From contig JAMAHW010000058.1 in assembly GCA_023627715.1 (NCBI GenBank), forward strand, positions 62,001 to 126,000: a stretch of 64,000 nt of DNA, given 5' to 3'. Numbering within the stretch: the first letter of the stretch is position 1; every line of letters starts with the position of its first letter. Below are positions 23,030-35,297 of the stretch, piece after piece. A program made the translations under genes and the position numbers. The notes beneath the pieces were generated by a model. It had not been told where the DNA came from. It searched no databases and saw only the letters and a list, made by a program, of their open reading frames with translations. This DNA is from Periconia sp. R9002 (Eukaryota; Ascomycota; Dothideomycetes; Pleosporales; Periconiaceae).

Positions 23030-24327
23030 GGTCGAAATAGTGGGGTTGACCTCGAGCGTCGAGCGTGCGCTGATGAGTGAGCTGCGAGTCGGTCGTATTT
23101 GAGGTCAACTGGTCTGTCAAGTTGTCACCACCGATTGATGGACCACAGCAAAGTACAAAGCTCGGGTCTCATTAAATGGATGACATCTGGGTGGACCATG
23201 GGTACATATATCAATGCCTGCAGATCTCTCCGCAATGTGACCGGCCCCGTGGTAGTAATGGCGCTGACCAAAATCATCTTGCTATCTTTGCAAGTGGAGA
23301 AACATCGTCTAGACCGAGATTTGTTCGGTAATGAGCGGCTTCTTGGAGTCGGCCTCACTTTCTGGCCACGATATCAATGTACTGAGTGCTGGAGGCAATA
23401 AAGCTTCGGATGGTAGAACAGTGAGGATCCTTGCCAGGGTGGTGCGGCAGCCTTTCCAAATAAAGTGCTGCACTAGCCAATTCGGTTAAGCGTCGGTCCG
23501 TCAACGGCTACGCTATTATTTCTTTTGCAAAATCTTCTCTACCATGTGGATTCTGTGTGTCCATGAATCCTTTATTCGCTACCTTTTGGGTGATTCGACC
23601 GCGATCCACGGTTTGGTGCGGCATCCAATTATCCCTTGTTCGTCATTTACGCCAATGCTGTGCCGAGAATTGCGAGAACGATTCGTGATCTGTGAAATAA
23701 TTCATGCAGGCACCGAAGCTATATCTCTACCCATCTATCTTTAGCTACTGCTGGGTCATCTCCGTTGACGTCCATGCGACTTTTCAAAGTTCCAAAATGT
23801 TCCAATGGCACATGATGAGCCTCTTTCAGGAGCTCACTCCAGGGTGCTTCTTCATCAGCTTTCCGTTTCAGGATCGATGAATCTGCTTTTGTGTATCATG
23901 ATTCTTTCCATACTAGCGCTCACCATTGCAGAGTACCATGAGCTCAAACAAACGTGGCCCTGGTGAGCCACGCAAAATAGCGCGCGAAATCAAGACATTG
24001 GATGTGTTACTGCAACAAGTGCGAGTAACAGTGGGAGCTCTAGCAAATTCACTCCCCTTGGCACAGACAAACCTCCCATTTCGAGTCTTTCTCTTCTGAC
24101 CATGACCCAAAGTCGCCAGGCCGAATGGGGGTTTGAGTCTATGGCTTGTACCCATAGTGACGAATGTGAACGTGTATCATGATTCGCTGCCGCTTGGAAG
24201 CCCCAATAACCATAACACGGAGAGAAAATCGCCAGAAAATCATTGCTGGCGAGACAGATGTGGGGGACTCATCCTGTTTTCAGCCAAAAACTCGATTCTT
24301 GGACCTCGAGGCATGCCTTGCACTAGG
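23030..24327. other. Intergenic
   Basis: Promoter of the amino-acid transporter and about 1 kb of sequence up to the 3' end of IMP3. No gene recognised. Confidence 0.5.
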
Positions 24328-24997
24328 CTACAGCAGCTCATAATCGTCCAATTGATCGCGATATTTCAAAATGCTCCGCTTTCTCTTCGAGTTATCTTCC
24401 CATGTGACGAAGTCTTCGAGACCCCTTTCCCCATGTTAGCTCTTTTCAAAATATGTGTGACCACCAACATACCTAGTTACCAGGAATGCTGGATCAGTAA
24501 CCACCTCTGTGCCAACCCGAACGTGCTGCTGCTCGACTAGACGCGCCGCGTGCTCCAGATTCTCTGCCATGCGTAATCTGGTCATCAGAACGCCCAGTCT
24601 CCGTCTGCAGAACGCAGAGACGTTGACCTTGTGCTCCACATCGCTAAGTTTGCCCCTGCCACGCCCGCCCGTGCTCAGGATGCCCATATCATATAACTTT
24701 TCCAACAGCAAGTCTCCGTGCTTTAGACCGAACGGATCGCTCGGGGGAAGAAGTGAGAGTCTGTGGGCAAGTTGTCGGAGCTTGCCGCAGAGCCTATTGT
24801 ACTTGCTGTAGTCATCGCGCTGCTGGATTCGATATCGGCGCATAATGGTGTGTTCGCGATGAGCGTTGTCCGGGCCATGTTGCGAAATCGACCTTGCGAA
24901 GCAGACGCTGCAAGCATATTAGCCATCAGACTTTCACAGCAACAAGCATTGTACCTCTCAGGCTAACCTTTTCGTGGTGTTTTAATCTCCGGACCAT
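24328..24997 (-). CDS. IMP3: IMP3, U3 snoRNP / small-subunit processome protein (one-base frameshift)
   Basis: Three exons: 24968-24997 ([10 protein letters not shown]), 24473-24907 and 24328-24424. The body is unmistakable: [43 protein letters not shown], then the S4-like RNA-binding stretch [18 protein letters not shown], and LEDFVTW...DDYELL at the C-terminus. IMP3 bridges U3 snoRNA and pre-rRNA in the nucleolus and is normally single-copy and essential. Exon lengths total 562 nt, one too many: [11 protein letters not shown] and [13 protein letters not shown] lie in different frames, and the surplus base falls in TGGCCCGGAC near 24870. Dropping one base gives a normal-sized protein of 186 aa. 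An assembly indel is the simplest explanation; a real mutation with an intact copy elsewhere is the alternative. Confidence 0.85.
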
Positions 24998-25399
24998 GGC
25001 TGGGGAGAATGGACGTCGGCAGGTTGAGAAGCACAGAAGTTGTTTCGGAAGGAGGGTAAACCGTAATAGGGTGCTTTGCCAAGGGTCCGAGGAAATGCCG
25101 AGCTCCCACTTAGCACGTGATGTTGAGCGCTCTTGGTAGTGTGACCATCCTCGAGTGTTTCTGTAACATAACTGCTAACTTCCAAGCAGGAAAATGGTCG
25201 ATAAGCATCCGGATCAGATCACTGCCCAGCATGGCGTTTCGCCGATGAGAAGGATGATCAATCGTCAGCTTGCACTTGCCGCTATTGATCCAGCAACAAC
25301 AAGAAATGTTCACGGAATTGGACGCAAGCACGCGACAGCGCTAAAAAGCGTTCAGTCACCGCCACTGCACCTGCACAGTCCAGCTTAGAGGATATGCGC

Positions 25400-26110
25400 A
25401 ATGAGAAACATGGGAAGTGTTTTCATTCCCGGGAGTCTAGATGTTCCTCCACACTGAGCAACAAAAGATTCCCTTCACACCCATTACAGTCATGTTCACG
25501 ACCTCAACACCCCATCTCAAGCTGTCCTGACTGTACCTCACGAAACGCCGGCATCATTTTATTAGGCACGAGAAGGATTGACATGGCTCGTGCTTCTCAG
25601 CTTCATCCGCCTTACCACAGTCATCCGTTCTTTGTGCGGAGCGAGATGGACGGTTTCATTGCCAATATCCTGGTTGCAACTCCGACTTCTCGCTCAGGAG
25701 TAACCTTTCTCAACACTGGAAAGTAGAACATGATTCGAACTCTACAGTTCATCGGTGCCCGAAGTGCTCTTTCACCACTAAACGTGACAACCACCTTGAA
25801 AGGCATCGAAGGACCATGCACTGCCCAAAGTCGATTCCCTTGTCCAGACTCCGACAAATTCTTTTACGATGCATACTTCCCGAGACCTAGCGCCGCCAAG
25901 GCACACTCAAAGAGTTACCATGTGTACGATCAAGTATGCTTAGTCCCAGACTGTTATCTTGCATTTCCAATGCGTCGCTTGCCGCCAAGAGCCATTCATC
26001 AAAGTTTTCGAAAAGGTAACATCCGTTCATTAAAAATTCCAATTCTTAGTAAATGACGCTCATTATAATTACAGGCCACTGTGATCATTGCCAGGGAGAT
26101 TATGGGGTTT
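25400..26110 (+). pseudogene. Degenerate C2H2 zinc-finger gene
   Basis: Zinc-finger pieces occur in successive frames. The best is FHCQYPGCNSDFSLRSNLSQH...H followed by HRCPKCSFTTKRDNHLERH...H at about 25650-25825, two complete C2H2 fingers. Upstream is a damaged finger (TKRRHHFIRHEKD followed by TGA), and downstream a finger that lost its second cysteine (FPCPDSDKFF...H) in another frame. A possible intron (GTAACA...TTACAG, about 26014-26075) leads to a short HCDHC-containing end. Stops and frame changes between the fingers make one continuous protein unlikely. It was probably a multi-finger transcription-factor-like protein. Confidence 0.55.
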
Positions 26111-26581
26111 TGCAGGTGTGACGAAAAAGAGTTTGTATCAGCAGTAACCAGATTCCCATAGAAACCCTTTCGACGCGTGCGATTCTATTAATGGGAGCAT
26201 ATTTCAAATCTAGATGTCTGAGCCGACCCAAAAAATCTAGGTTAAGATTCCGGAGGATCACTCAATGACTATCTCAGGGTACCTTCCAAACCACCGTTCT
26301 GTGGTGACAGTCAGCTCAGTACTCGCACTTGATGCGCTTCTCGCGTGCGCGATGAATCTCGCTGAGAACCATACAATGAATAACGAAGGTAAGAGAGCAG
26401 AAGTAATACTACGTATCTAAACATATTCGCGAGCACAAGTGATTGAGGTGAGCAAAGGATACTGCTCAGGAAAATTATTTTATTTTGGGTGCAGCTATCA
26501 TTGGCATTGAGCCGTCATTACAAAGATCTATATAGCGAAAGAGCTCGAAGAGTTGCTCGAAGTAAATTCGCCCCAAAAAAT

Positions 26582-28733
26582 TTATAGAGAAGAAGAGCTT
26601 GTAGAGTTGCTAGAGGTAGAGTTGCTCCAAATGGCAGAACTGCTCACAATGGATGGCAGGATCCCTGTCGGAGCACTGCTTGCATCCGTCAAAGTGCTTG
26701 ATACTGCGGTGCTGCTCGAGCCTGTGGTATTGCTAGGCATAAGTGAGCTGCTGGCAACGGCAGCAGCAGCTACAGCTTGGCTCGACGAACTGTTTGTTGC
26801 CGCAGAACTCGCCAACGAAACCGTGCCAGAGCTGATGGATGTGCTGGAGGCCAGAGAAGAGCTCGTCGCAGGCTTCGTGACGTTGCTAATTGGCAATATG
26901 ATCGGGGAGGAGCTGTTTGAATTAAGTGTCAAAACCTCTGACGAACTGTTGAGTCTTGTTGTCGAAACGTCTGACGAGTTGGAAGAAGAACCCAGGCCTG
27001 TGCAAATACCAAAGGCTGACTGACAACCCAGTGAGGGCGCACAGTAGTTGTCTGTAGAACCGCAGTTGCCGTACTTGCTGCAGCAGAGGCCGGGTTTGCA
27101 GACCAAGCCGTTGTTGTTGCCCTTACCAATGTCTCCGCAGGTTCCGTCTGGTGTTATGCTTCCACGTGCGGGATTGGTAGTATCACACGTTCCGAAAGCG
27201 CTCTGACATACTGAGGGCGCACAGTAGTCTGTAGTGTTACCACAGTTTCCGAACCTGCTACAGCACGAGCCGGGTTTACAGACATAGCCGTTGTTGTTGC
27301 CATTATAAACATCTCCGCAGGTTCTGTCTGGTGAAATGCTTCCACGTGCGGGATTGGTAGTATCACACGTTCCGAAAGCGCTCTGACATACTGAGGGCGC
27401 ACAGTAGTCTGAAGACGTACCACAGTTACCGTACTTGCTGCAGCACTGGCCGGGTTTGCAGACATAGCCGTGGTTATTGCCTTTACCAACGTCTCCACAG
27501 GTTCTGTCCGGTGTTATGCTTCCACGTTCGAGGGGAGTTGCAAGAGCTGTTGCAGATACAGTCCGGGAGGGTAATGCAGTCTGGGTGTTAATGTGGTTGG
27601 CTTCGTCGATATATGGGTCCCCTGTTGTACACAATCCGAAAGCGGGCTGGCATACGGCTGGAGCACAATAGCTGGCAGTGCTACCACAGTGTCCATACTT
27701 GCTGCAGCACCTGCCACCATTTGGAGGACATGTCCATCCCAGGTTTTTGCCAGCGTTGATGTTGCCACATAGTCCGTTGAGGGAGTAGACCACACTTGGT
27801 TCTGGGTCGGTGGATACCTGTGCATAACTTAGGTGGCGGCTTCATAGGGGTGAAGGAATTCCACTTACTGTGACGTTGGATCGCTCTTGGCGATACACTT
27901 GCGTATCCTGTAAGCACTCCGCTATGGTGACAGCTTGAAGTCGTTAGTCTTTGCGATCATTCAATGGAGTGGGTTTGATCCTTACTTTTGAGACCCCTAG
28001 CCACGATTGTCTCGATCATGAAGTCAATGAGTACTCCGTGGGTCCATTCTTCCTGGTCGTGCGCCTCTATGATGGTGCGGCCAATGTCAAGACCGTCGGT
28101 AAACAGTTTTTTTGCAGTCTCAATCCCAGATTCTGTCTGATACTCCCAATCCTTGGTGTTCAGGTCGCCAATAACAACTTTGTACTGGAGTTCCTTAAGT
28201 GCTTGGAGCGACACAGCATTGACTGATAAGAACGGGGGGCGCATGTAATAAGGAAAAAAGCCGAGGATGTTGATCATAGCCTCCTCTAACAGAAGCATTT
28301 CTTGCTTTACTCCATCAGCAGTCAAAGTAGCGAGATTTTGGTGACTCCATCTATTGCGTTCAGTCAGCGTGAAATCAACAATGCATAGAAAGACTGCTTA
28401 CGTGTGCGATCCGATCTGGTGTCCCATGTCGAGCATCCTGAACAAAGTGGAGTTGTAATCGTAGATGTTCCCTTTATTGGCCCCATTGATGAACCAGGTG
28501 GCTTTGATACCCGCAGCTTCCATACTAGGCTCATCATTAGCAGCTTCAAGGTAGAGTAACAATCACTGGAAAACCACTTACCGGTCGAGGATATCCTCTG
28601 AATAAATCCAAGGACCATCGTCAAACCCCGGGGCAATGACCCCAGGCATAGTGCATCCGTAGATTTGCAAACCAAATGGAACAGCCGAGGCGAAGGGAAG
28701 AACTGCTGCAAGTGCACTCAAGGCGCGAGCCAT
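26582..28733 (-). CDS. Secreted chitin deacetylase with four CBM18 chitin-binding modules
   Basis: Five exons (28582-28733, 28402-28524, 27986-28350, 27869-27933, 26582-27817) give 646 aa in one frame. A signal peptide (MARALSALAAVLPFASA) precedes a polysaccharide deacetylase (NodB) domain of family CE4. Motif 1 is PGFDDGP (Asp38/39), motif 2 SHTWSH with the two metal-binding histidines, and motif 3 MRPPFLSV. Four hevein-like CBM18 modules follow at about residues 252-298, 342-386, 402-446 and 462-507 (GQCCSKYGNCG type), then a Ser/Thr/Asn-rich tail to 646. It should remove acetyl groups from chitin oligomers or polymer outside the cell while anchored to chitin. CBM18 modules 2-4 stem from 180-nt tandem duplications. 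It is upstream of and divergent from the UDP-sugar dehydrogenase gene. Confidence 0.9.
27150..27420 (-). repeat. 180-bp tandem repeats encoding CBM18 modules
   Basis: The segments beginning at 27157 and 27337 (TGCTTCCACGTGCGGGATTG) are exactly 180 bp apart and stay identical for about 70 bp. This shows recent duplication or gene conversion among chitin-binding modules. Confidence 0.8.
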
Positions 28734-29470
28734 GTTGCCGAATGTGAAAACCATACTCGCTAGATGCAGTGGTGGCAAGATGGTAGCACAACAAAGCTTG
28801 GGCTGTAGCAATTTGACAGCATAATGGACCGCACTTAAATACAAGCATACATGTAAAAGTCGCATGTACACTTCTCGGGATTCCCGAGAAACTGGTGTGC
28901 AGTTGTGAATGCTATACTAGTGATAAGGTCTAGATCCCGGAACAGAGCCCCGCGAATATGGTCTAGTCTGCAGCTTTCTACCTTTTCAGCTGAGCACTAG
29001 CGACAACACGACTGACTGGAATTCTTAGTTGTTCAAGACTATCAACGTGGCTGAACGGCCGATTTTCGGTGCGACATAATTTGAACCTTGACTCGTTTAC
29101 AACGGGATCAGGCCACTGAGCATTTTGTTCACGGTAGGAAAAGTTTAGCTTACAATTCCGCTATAACAACAGCACTAAATTCAATTATCCTGGTTACGCA
29201 TGATTGGAGCGCGCGAAACTTTCTGTTAGCAGGATTGCTATAACAAGATATCATTATTATTGCGTTCAATACGTTGTGATTGTAGCCTAGGTAGTAGGGT
29301 AAGGGGGTGCGTGGGATTGAGATATTGCTTGAAAAAGACGCGCTCCTTGGTAGTTATGGTATGAATGGTGGTTATTAAATTGATCAATAACTCTTTGCTG
29401 CAAGACTTGAACAAAAAGTTGGCTTCTTGAACGCTGACTATGCACCTCACGGCCTGCAGGTACAAAACTG

Positions 29471-29628
29471 CAGGGTAGGGACACATCGGGTCATACCCCT
29501 ATAGTTGCATTCTTCTTAGCACCGAATAATACAGTCTAAAAAGACGGAGATATAGCATATAGCTAACTATGATTTAATACGTACTACTGCGTATTCTAAT
29601 GCGTATGACCTGATGTGTCCTTACCCTG
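29471..29628. mobile_element. MITE, 158 bp with 26-bp terminal inverted repeats
   Basis: Left terminus 29471-29496 begins CAGGGTAGGGACACATC; right terminus 29603-29628 is its reverse complement with two mismatches. The interior is AT-rich and non-coding. A target-site duplication is not obvious. The size and structure fit a non-autonomous DNA transposon; the parent family is not identified. Confidence 0.75.
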
Positions 29629-30815
29629 TACATAGATACTTGGCGTGGCGTTGCCTCCTTTTCGTGAGGCTTGGCATGGCGCTGTCTTGTCGTGCTTGTA
29701 GAGCTTAGGGGCGATCTAGGTATACCTAAGCGCCTCGTTTGGCGGTTAGGCTTAATCTTGTAGTCTAGGGCTAGACTAGTTTGGGTAGACCAGCACGTGG
29801 CATAGGCACTTGTTTAGCCCTTCCTAGGTGGCGTCGTTGGGCGCACCTGATTGAGAACCCAGAGTTTCGTCGTAGTAAGGCTTCGCTAAGTAATCATCCC
29901 TAGGTCCTAACCCCCTCGTCCAAAATGAGTAAAAGACTTTTCGCACAGTTACCTAGCTAGAATAAGCTGCGCGTGGAAATTTCTTCACGTTCTATTTAGA
30001 AAGATGGAACCATTATAGTAAGAAACTTAATCCGTGCCGCTTAGAGTTTACTAGGATCTAGCCTATAGCGCATCTGGCTGAGCGTCGAGGTTGGAGTACT
30101 GGGTTTTTGCCTGGACCTAGTATACTCGTACGGCAGTGTAAAAAGGGAGTGTGATATGAGTGAGTAATTACTATTTGCTGGAGTACAGCAGAACGAGCTT
30201 CACCAAAAAAAAAAAAAACAGGTAGCCAATGGTTGCATGCTTACAGCAATCAAATACGAAGAAGAAAACACGTTTGAATTGTTGCATTGATGTGCGTACA
30301 TTCCGCATCAATCTTCAAGGCGCCGGTCGCTTCCAGTGCAATGGAGAACGTTTCAGCCGCCTTCTCGGTACCTGGCTAATAGTAACTAGTCTGAATGTGG
30401 ATGGGATCCTTTAGTCTCGGCTCTTTTGCGATATCACAATGCAAAGCCGAACTCGCCTCGATACTATTCAGTAAGTCACAGTGTTCTGTAGCAGCGGATG
30501 GAGCCAGAGTTCTCGACAAGTCCGCCCCGCAAGTGACCTTGGCGATTGCTCGGGGGCCCCGTATTTGGTGGGCTTGTGGAGTATGTAGAAGATGGCGCTT
30601 TGAAATAGTCGAACACACAAGTCATAGTCCTTTCAATCGGAAGGCGTTGCAGGCGACGGCTCTGTTAAGGGTAGGACCAGAAAGGTCCGTTAGCAAAGAT
30701 CAAAGCTTTTGTCATCCTAACCTAATGGCAGTCTCGCCAGGTCTGAACCCGCAGCGTGAATCGCTGTGGCTGGAACTTCAGAGCTTGCAGTATCACAACA
30801 CGACCATCACTCGAG

Positions 30816-30822
30816 TATAAAA
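30816..30822 (+). promoter_or_regulatory. TATA box of the UDP-sugar dehydrogenase gene
   Basis: TATAAAA lies 170 bp before the ATG at 30986, followed by a CT-rich leader (CACTCACTTCTACC). Position is suitable for a TATA-directed start around 30850. Confidence 0.5.
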
Positions 30823-30985
30823 ACATCGGCCAGAGTCGACCATAGAAGTATCACCAGGCAACTACTTCCACTCACTTCTACCGTCTTTGGTCAAGGCAAT
30901 CTTTCAGTCGTTGACTCGGTGTCTCCGTGACTTATTCCATCTTTTTCCTCATCATCACCTTTTGAGATTTACCTCATTCGCTACA

Positions 30986-32469
30986 ATGGCCGTTACTTTC
31001 ACCGACAGCATGTTCGCCAACAAGTCCTTCTCTATGGACAAGAAGTCTGAGATCACTGTCACCACTGTGTCTCTGCCACTCACTCCTCCTGCTGAAGAAG
31101 ACCCTCACTCGCCAGAGTGGGCCATCGAGGAGCCCGCGCAGACTGCCTGCCGACAGGAGCTCGAGCCGACCAAACCTGAATCCATCGTTGCCGTTATCGG
31201 TGTTGGGTACGTTGGTACCCACCTGGTTGAGGCATTTGCTGGTCACTACAACGTTATTGCATTCGATCTCAGCGAGCAAAGACTCGCCAAAGTAGCCCAA
31301 CAACTTACTGGTCTTCCAATCCAGTTCACTTCCAACGCAAAGGATATCAGCGAAGCTAGCCACGTTCTTATCTCAGTTCCCACAATTCTTAAGGAAGACA
31401 AGAGCATCGACACAACATACCTGCGTAGTGCGATCGCTACTGTGGAGAAGTACGTCAAGCCTGGATCTACTGTCGTTGTTGAAAGCTCGGTCGCGGTTGG
31501 TATGACCCGCGAGCTCGTTGGTCCCTTGATGGCATCTCGCAACCTCAAAGTTGGCATGTCTCCTGAGGTAATTCAGCCATTGTTCTATTCCAATTCTCCA
31601 ACATTTTTACTAACAGTTCACAGCGCGTTGACCCTGGTCGCACATTCCCCGCATTTGAGGATATCCCAAAGATCGTCTCAGGCCTTGATGAGGCATCGCT
31701 GGAATCCATTTCCACGCTCTATGGCCGAGTCTTTAACCAGCTTCTTCCTGTCTCTTCCCCAGAGGTTGCGGAGATGACCAAGCTCTACGAGAACTGCCAA
31801 CGCATGGTTTGTGCCGCTTACGCCAACGAGATGGCAGATGCATGCGCCAACATTGGCATCGACGCCTTTGAGGTCAGCAACGCAGCTGCATCCAAGCCAT
31901 TCGGCTACCTCCCCTTCCGCCCAGGTCCAGGTATCGGTGGCCACTGCATTCCAGTCAACCCCTACTACCTGTTGTCCAACTGCTCCATGCCTCTTCTTGA
32001 GCACGCTACTACCATGTCGTGGTCGCGCCCCGCAGATGTGGCGACCCGCTTCGTCCAGTCTCTCGTCCATGAGAAGTCGACTTCCGGACAAGCAGCCGTC
32101 GACCCCAGCCAACTTCGTCTCCTTGTTGTCGGTGTTGGCTTCAAGCGCGGTCAGGACGTTATGAGTAACTCGCCTGGCGCTGCCATCATCCGCACATTGA
32201 AGAGCCGCTTCGGAAGCCACGTCGAGTTTGCCGATCCCCTGGTCGGAACCGACATCTACAATGCTGTTCCCAAGATGGACACCACAACAAACTGGAACGC
32301 CGAGCACCTCAGCACATACGATGGCATCATCGTCTCGGTCAACCAGGAGGGTCTGGATATGGATGTTCTCGAGCACCTTCGCGGCGTCAAGGTCGAGGAC
32401 TTCACTGGCACTTTGATCAACCCGAACTACAGCATGGGATCACCGACTGGGGTTTCAAAGGATTTGTAG
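30986..32469 (+). CDS. Nucleotide-sugar 6-dehydrogenase (UDP-GlcNAc/UDP-ManNAc or UDP-glucose type)
   Basis: Two exons, 30986-31567 and 31624-32469, separated by a 56-nt intron, give 475 aa. The NAD-binding GVGYVGTHL is at about residues 72-80. The catalytic cysteine is Cys302 in GPGIGGHCIPVNPYYL, and the C-terminal UDP-binding domain includes VGVGFKRGQDVMSNSPG. The enzyme oxidises C6 of a nucleotide sugar to a uronic acid with two NAD+. The central and C-terminal signatures resemble bacterial WbpA/VipA-like UDP-N-acetylhexosamine dehydrogenases more than housekeeping UDP-glucose dehydrogenase, but the substrate needs testing. The ATG at 30986 (CTACAATGGCC) is preferred over in-frame codons upstream. 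It lies between a chitin deacetylase and a chitin-synthase-like gene, suggesting one pathway. Confidence 0.88.
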
Positions 32470-35297
32470 TTCACTTGCAGCGTTGCATTTTCGCGCGGAT
32501 ATCTTTGGTTCAATTCTTTAGACATTATTTAGTAGGGCATAGTCAGGCGTTTTGTGATAGCTAAAACACTAATTTAATTTTCTTTTCTGTTCAAAAAGCA
32601 CTACTCTGACTCCTCCATAAATGAAGTTTTTGACACTGCTATCTTGCTTTTACTTACCTAAGATGCAATGCTGGAGTATTGGACTGAACGACAGCTTGAT
32701 TTGGAACAAACAAAAGAGCACTGCTGATCACATCAGACCGTTTAGTATTACGTGAGGACCTTCTCCACCGCTCACAGTGCTGTAAGCCTCAGAGGGGTCA
32801 CCTTCGCATACATCAGTTCACGTGTCTTCACAAATTTTGCATCCAATTCCCTCACAAATACATTAACGTCTGCTGTTTTCATATGCCTCCCTCCTTCTGC
32901 CCAGACTTTCTCAATTCACAACGTTATACATTATTTAGCATTAGTCCAATTAATACATTTCATCACCCAGCTAAGGCAATCGTGCTTATATTTTATATAC
33001 GAGGTGGCTTTACATAGGCTACTCGGCGTTTATAACCTCTAATTTTAAAGCCGTGTCAAACAGCCCTTTCACCCATTGAAAACTAGACAAACGCAACTGT
33101 AACAAGCTAAAATTAACTTAATTATTTCTTTTCTATAATCCTCAATTTAAGTAATCGATTTAGGCATCACTAAGGGCAAGTAGGCATCCACTACGCTTTT
33201 CAGGAGCGGCATTTTACTTAGTAATTACATAAGAAACTTGACTCATCAACAAATTCAGATGCCTAGCTATCTACTAACAACTGTAACCAACTGTATATAG
33301 TACTCGGCACAAATAATCGCTCATCGCGAGTCGCATATTTGTAGTCAGGCTTACCAGTCTTAGTTAGTAAGGCAGGGTTCAATAGTAATAAATCCCCATT
33401 GATGGACAAAGAAGCGAATCTTGAGATCTTACATCAATCACTTCGATTGTATTTACAAATTGGGCGGTGTTAATTCAAAAAAGGACTTCTAGTTCCCTGC
33501 CACCCTCAGGACACGCGACACTACTCAGGGTGAAAACCACAGTAAAACTCTGCAACATCGTCAAATTCAAGAGGCAGAGCCTCGCTTTCTTAGCCTTGGC
33601 TAGCTAGCAAGAAGCTTCGTGCGGCTGAGCGCCACATTTGCAACGATTATCGCTAAGGATTTAAATTAGTCAACAAGCTTTCGTGTTGACGTCGGTGTGG
33701 TAGGTATGTTATCGACATAGACTGACGTACAGCTGTGCGATGTACAAAGATCTTAGATTTGGATTAGATAAATGCAGGATTGTAATTGTGCACGGTCGAG
33801 AGATCATCACTGGGAATGAAGTTGGGGTAGTAGCTAGGGGCCGGTGGGCAGAGAGGAGTCCATGTTCGTTCAATCCCTTGCTACCTAGCTGGGAAAGATA
33901 GCTACTTAGTCAATGCAGGATGTATCTCAAAAGCCCTAGAATCATGTCCTTCTGGAGCTGCCGCCGCTAGAAAAACCATCAGCCCACACTGCCAGAGTCG
34001 CAGTGTTTCCTGGCATAGCGGATCCATAGTGGTTGACTAATTTCAGGATACGCTCAATACTAACGCGGCCGCGCCGAGAATGTTTTAATATTCGTTGTGG
34101 GTTGCATTCAGCTCACTCTGAACAACTAGTCACTGCAAGGCTGTGGTGATGTATGAACGGCGCTGTCGGCTGTTGTTTCGCGATATTGCCAAGCACGCCG
34201 CCGCCTAAGGGTTTAGGTGGGGAATGGCGTTCAGGGGTACAGACAGCCTCACCCAATCAGGACAGGGTACATTTCTAAGTGTCTGCTACCTGCCCACTCC
34301 ACTGCAAGACTGTAAAAAATCTAATACAGTGGCCCTCGTCATCAGCCATTCCACGACCTATGCCAGCAACCATAGTATACGGTTTCATTGTTTTCTGTGT
34401 GATGTCCCCGCCCGCTGCACTGCTCATGGCTGATCATCAATAACGTTCTGGACTGAATGCACGGACAGCTGTTGCCCCACAGGCGAAGAAGTCGTGTCAC
34501 TAGATACGCACGTGTTCATCAGAGCGGATGTGGCCAGAAGTCTGTGTTGAACTGATCCAGAGCAGCGGGAATTAGTGCAGAAATTGAAAGCTTACAGTAA
34601 ATGCCTTGGCAGGCACAAGCTCCAAGGCCAACGCAAAACATCTGCGAAGCTACTTTAGTTCCCTTGAACTAAGTCTCCAGAGTCCAGGTAATCTCCACAT
34701 ATCGCCGGGACTGGTTGTGGTTTCCACCCCGAAAGAGCAGAGGCCTGCGGGGCGACCGGTGACACGCGACGGCCAGACCGGGCGTGGATGTTGTTCTATG
34801 TACAACTGATTCGTAGCATGCGGCTGTAGTGGCGTTGCCCATCTTAGACGGTGGGCCTTCCCAAGATGGAAATGGTCCTTTTCGAGGCACTAGCACGGAT
34901 GACTTTTGTAGTGAAAGGGTGCAGCTTTTGACAACCCAAAGGTATCGTCAAGGCCCCTCTTCCTTCTGCCAACAGGACTTTCGGTATGCTAGGAGCCTGA
35001 AACAATTGGATCATCAAGAGTCCGCCATAGTTTCCACGGGCAGCCTGCAGTCTTGTTGATATTTTTCAATCATACTCGTTTTTTGCTCAACCAGTATCTG
35101 CGAATGTAAAAGTATGGGGTTCCAAATGGCATCAATGACATACAAATACTGATAAACCATTCAGAAATCAATTCACACCACGATCGTTACCCACCCTACG
35201 CCCCTAGTTGTGCGTGTCAAAATTGTGCTCATAGTGTTCGATACGAAGAGCCGCCGTCTTTTCTCAATTTTTTTGAACTTCTTTTTCAATAGACAAT
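32470..35297. other. Long intergenic stretch
   Basis: About 2.8 kb. The first part is AT-rich, and the last ~300 bp should include the promoter and leader of the GT2 gene. No gene, tRNA or clear repeat recognised. Confidence 0.5.

Larger units (their letters stand above)
28734..30985. other. Intergenic with MITE and transposon-like debris
   Basis: Divergent promoter region between the deacetylase and the dehydrogenase, about 2.2 kb. It contains the 158-bp MITE at 29471-29628, an unusually GC-richer stretch 29640-30180 without an open frame, and a run of 14 A at about 30207-30220. The last may be the tail of a degraded retroelement. Confidence 0.5.

Noticed and set aside
23125..23358. Short frame upstream of the amino-acid transporter
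   Set aside because: Lies in the expected promoter/leader, no homology, no coding bias.
26553..27023. Open frame on the plus strand opposite the deacetylase tail
   Set aside because: It mirrors the Ser-rich low-complexity coding of the real gene and has no own family signal.
30200..30225. Run of 14 A as a LINE/SINE tail
   Set aside because: No reverse-transcriptase homology or target duplication seen in the preceding 500 bp; a simple A-run is equally likely.
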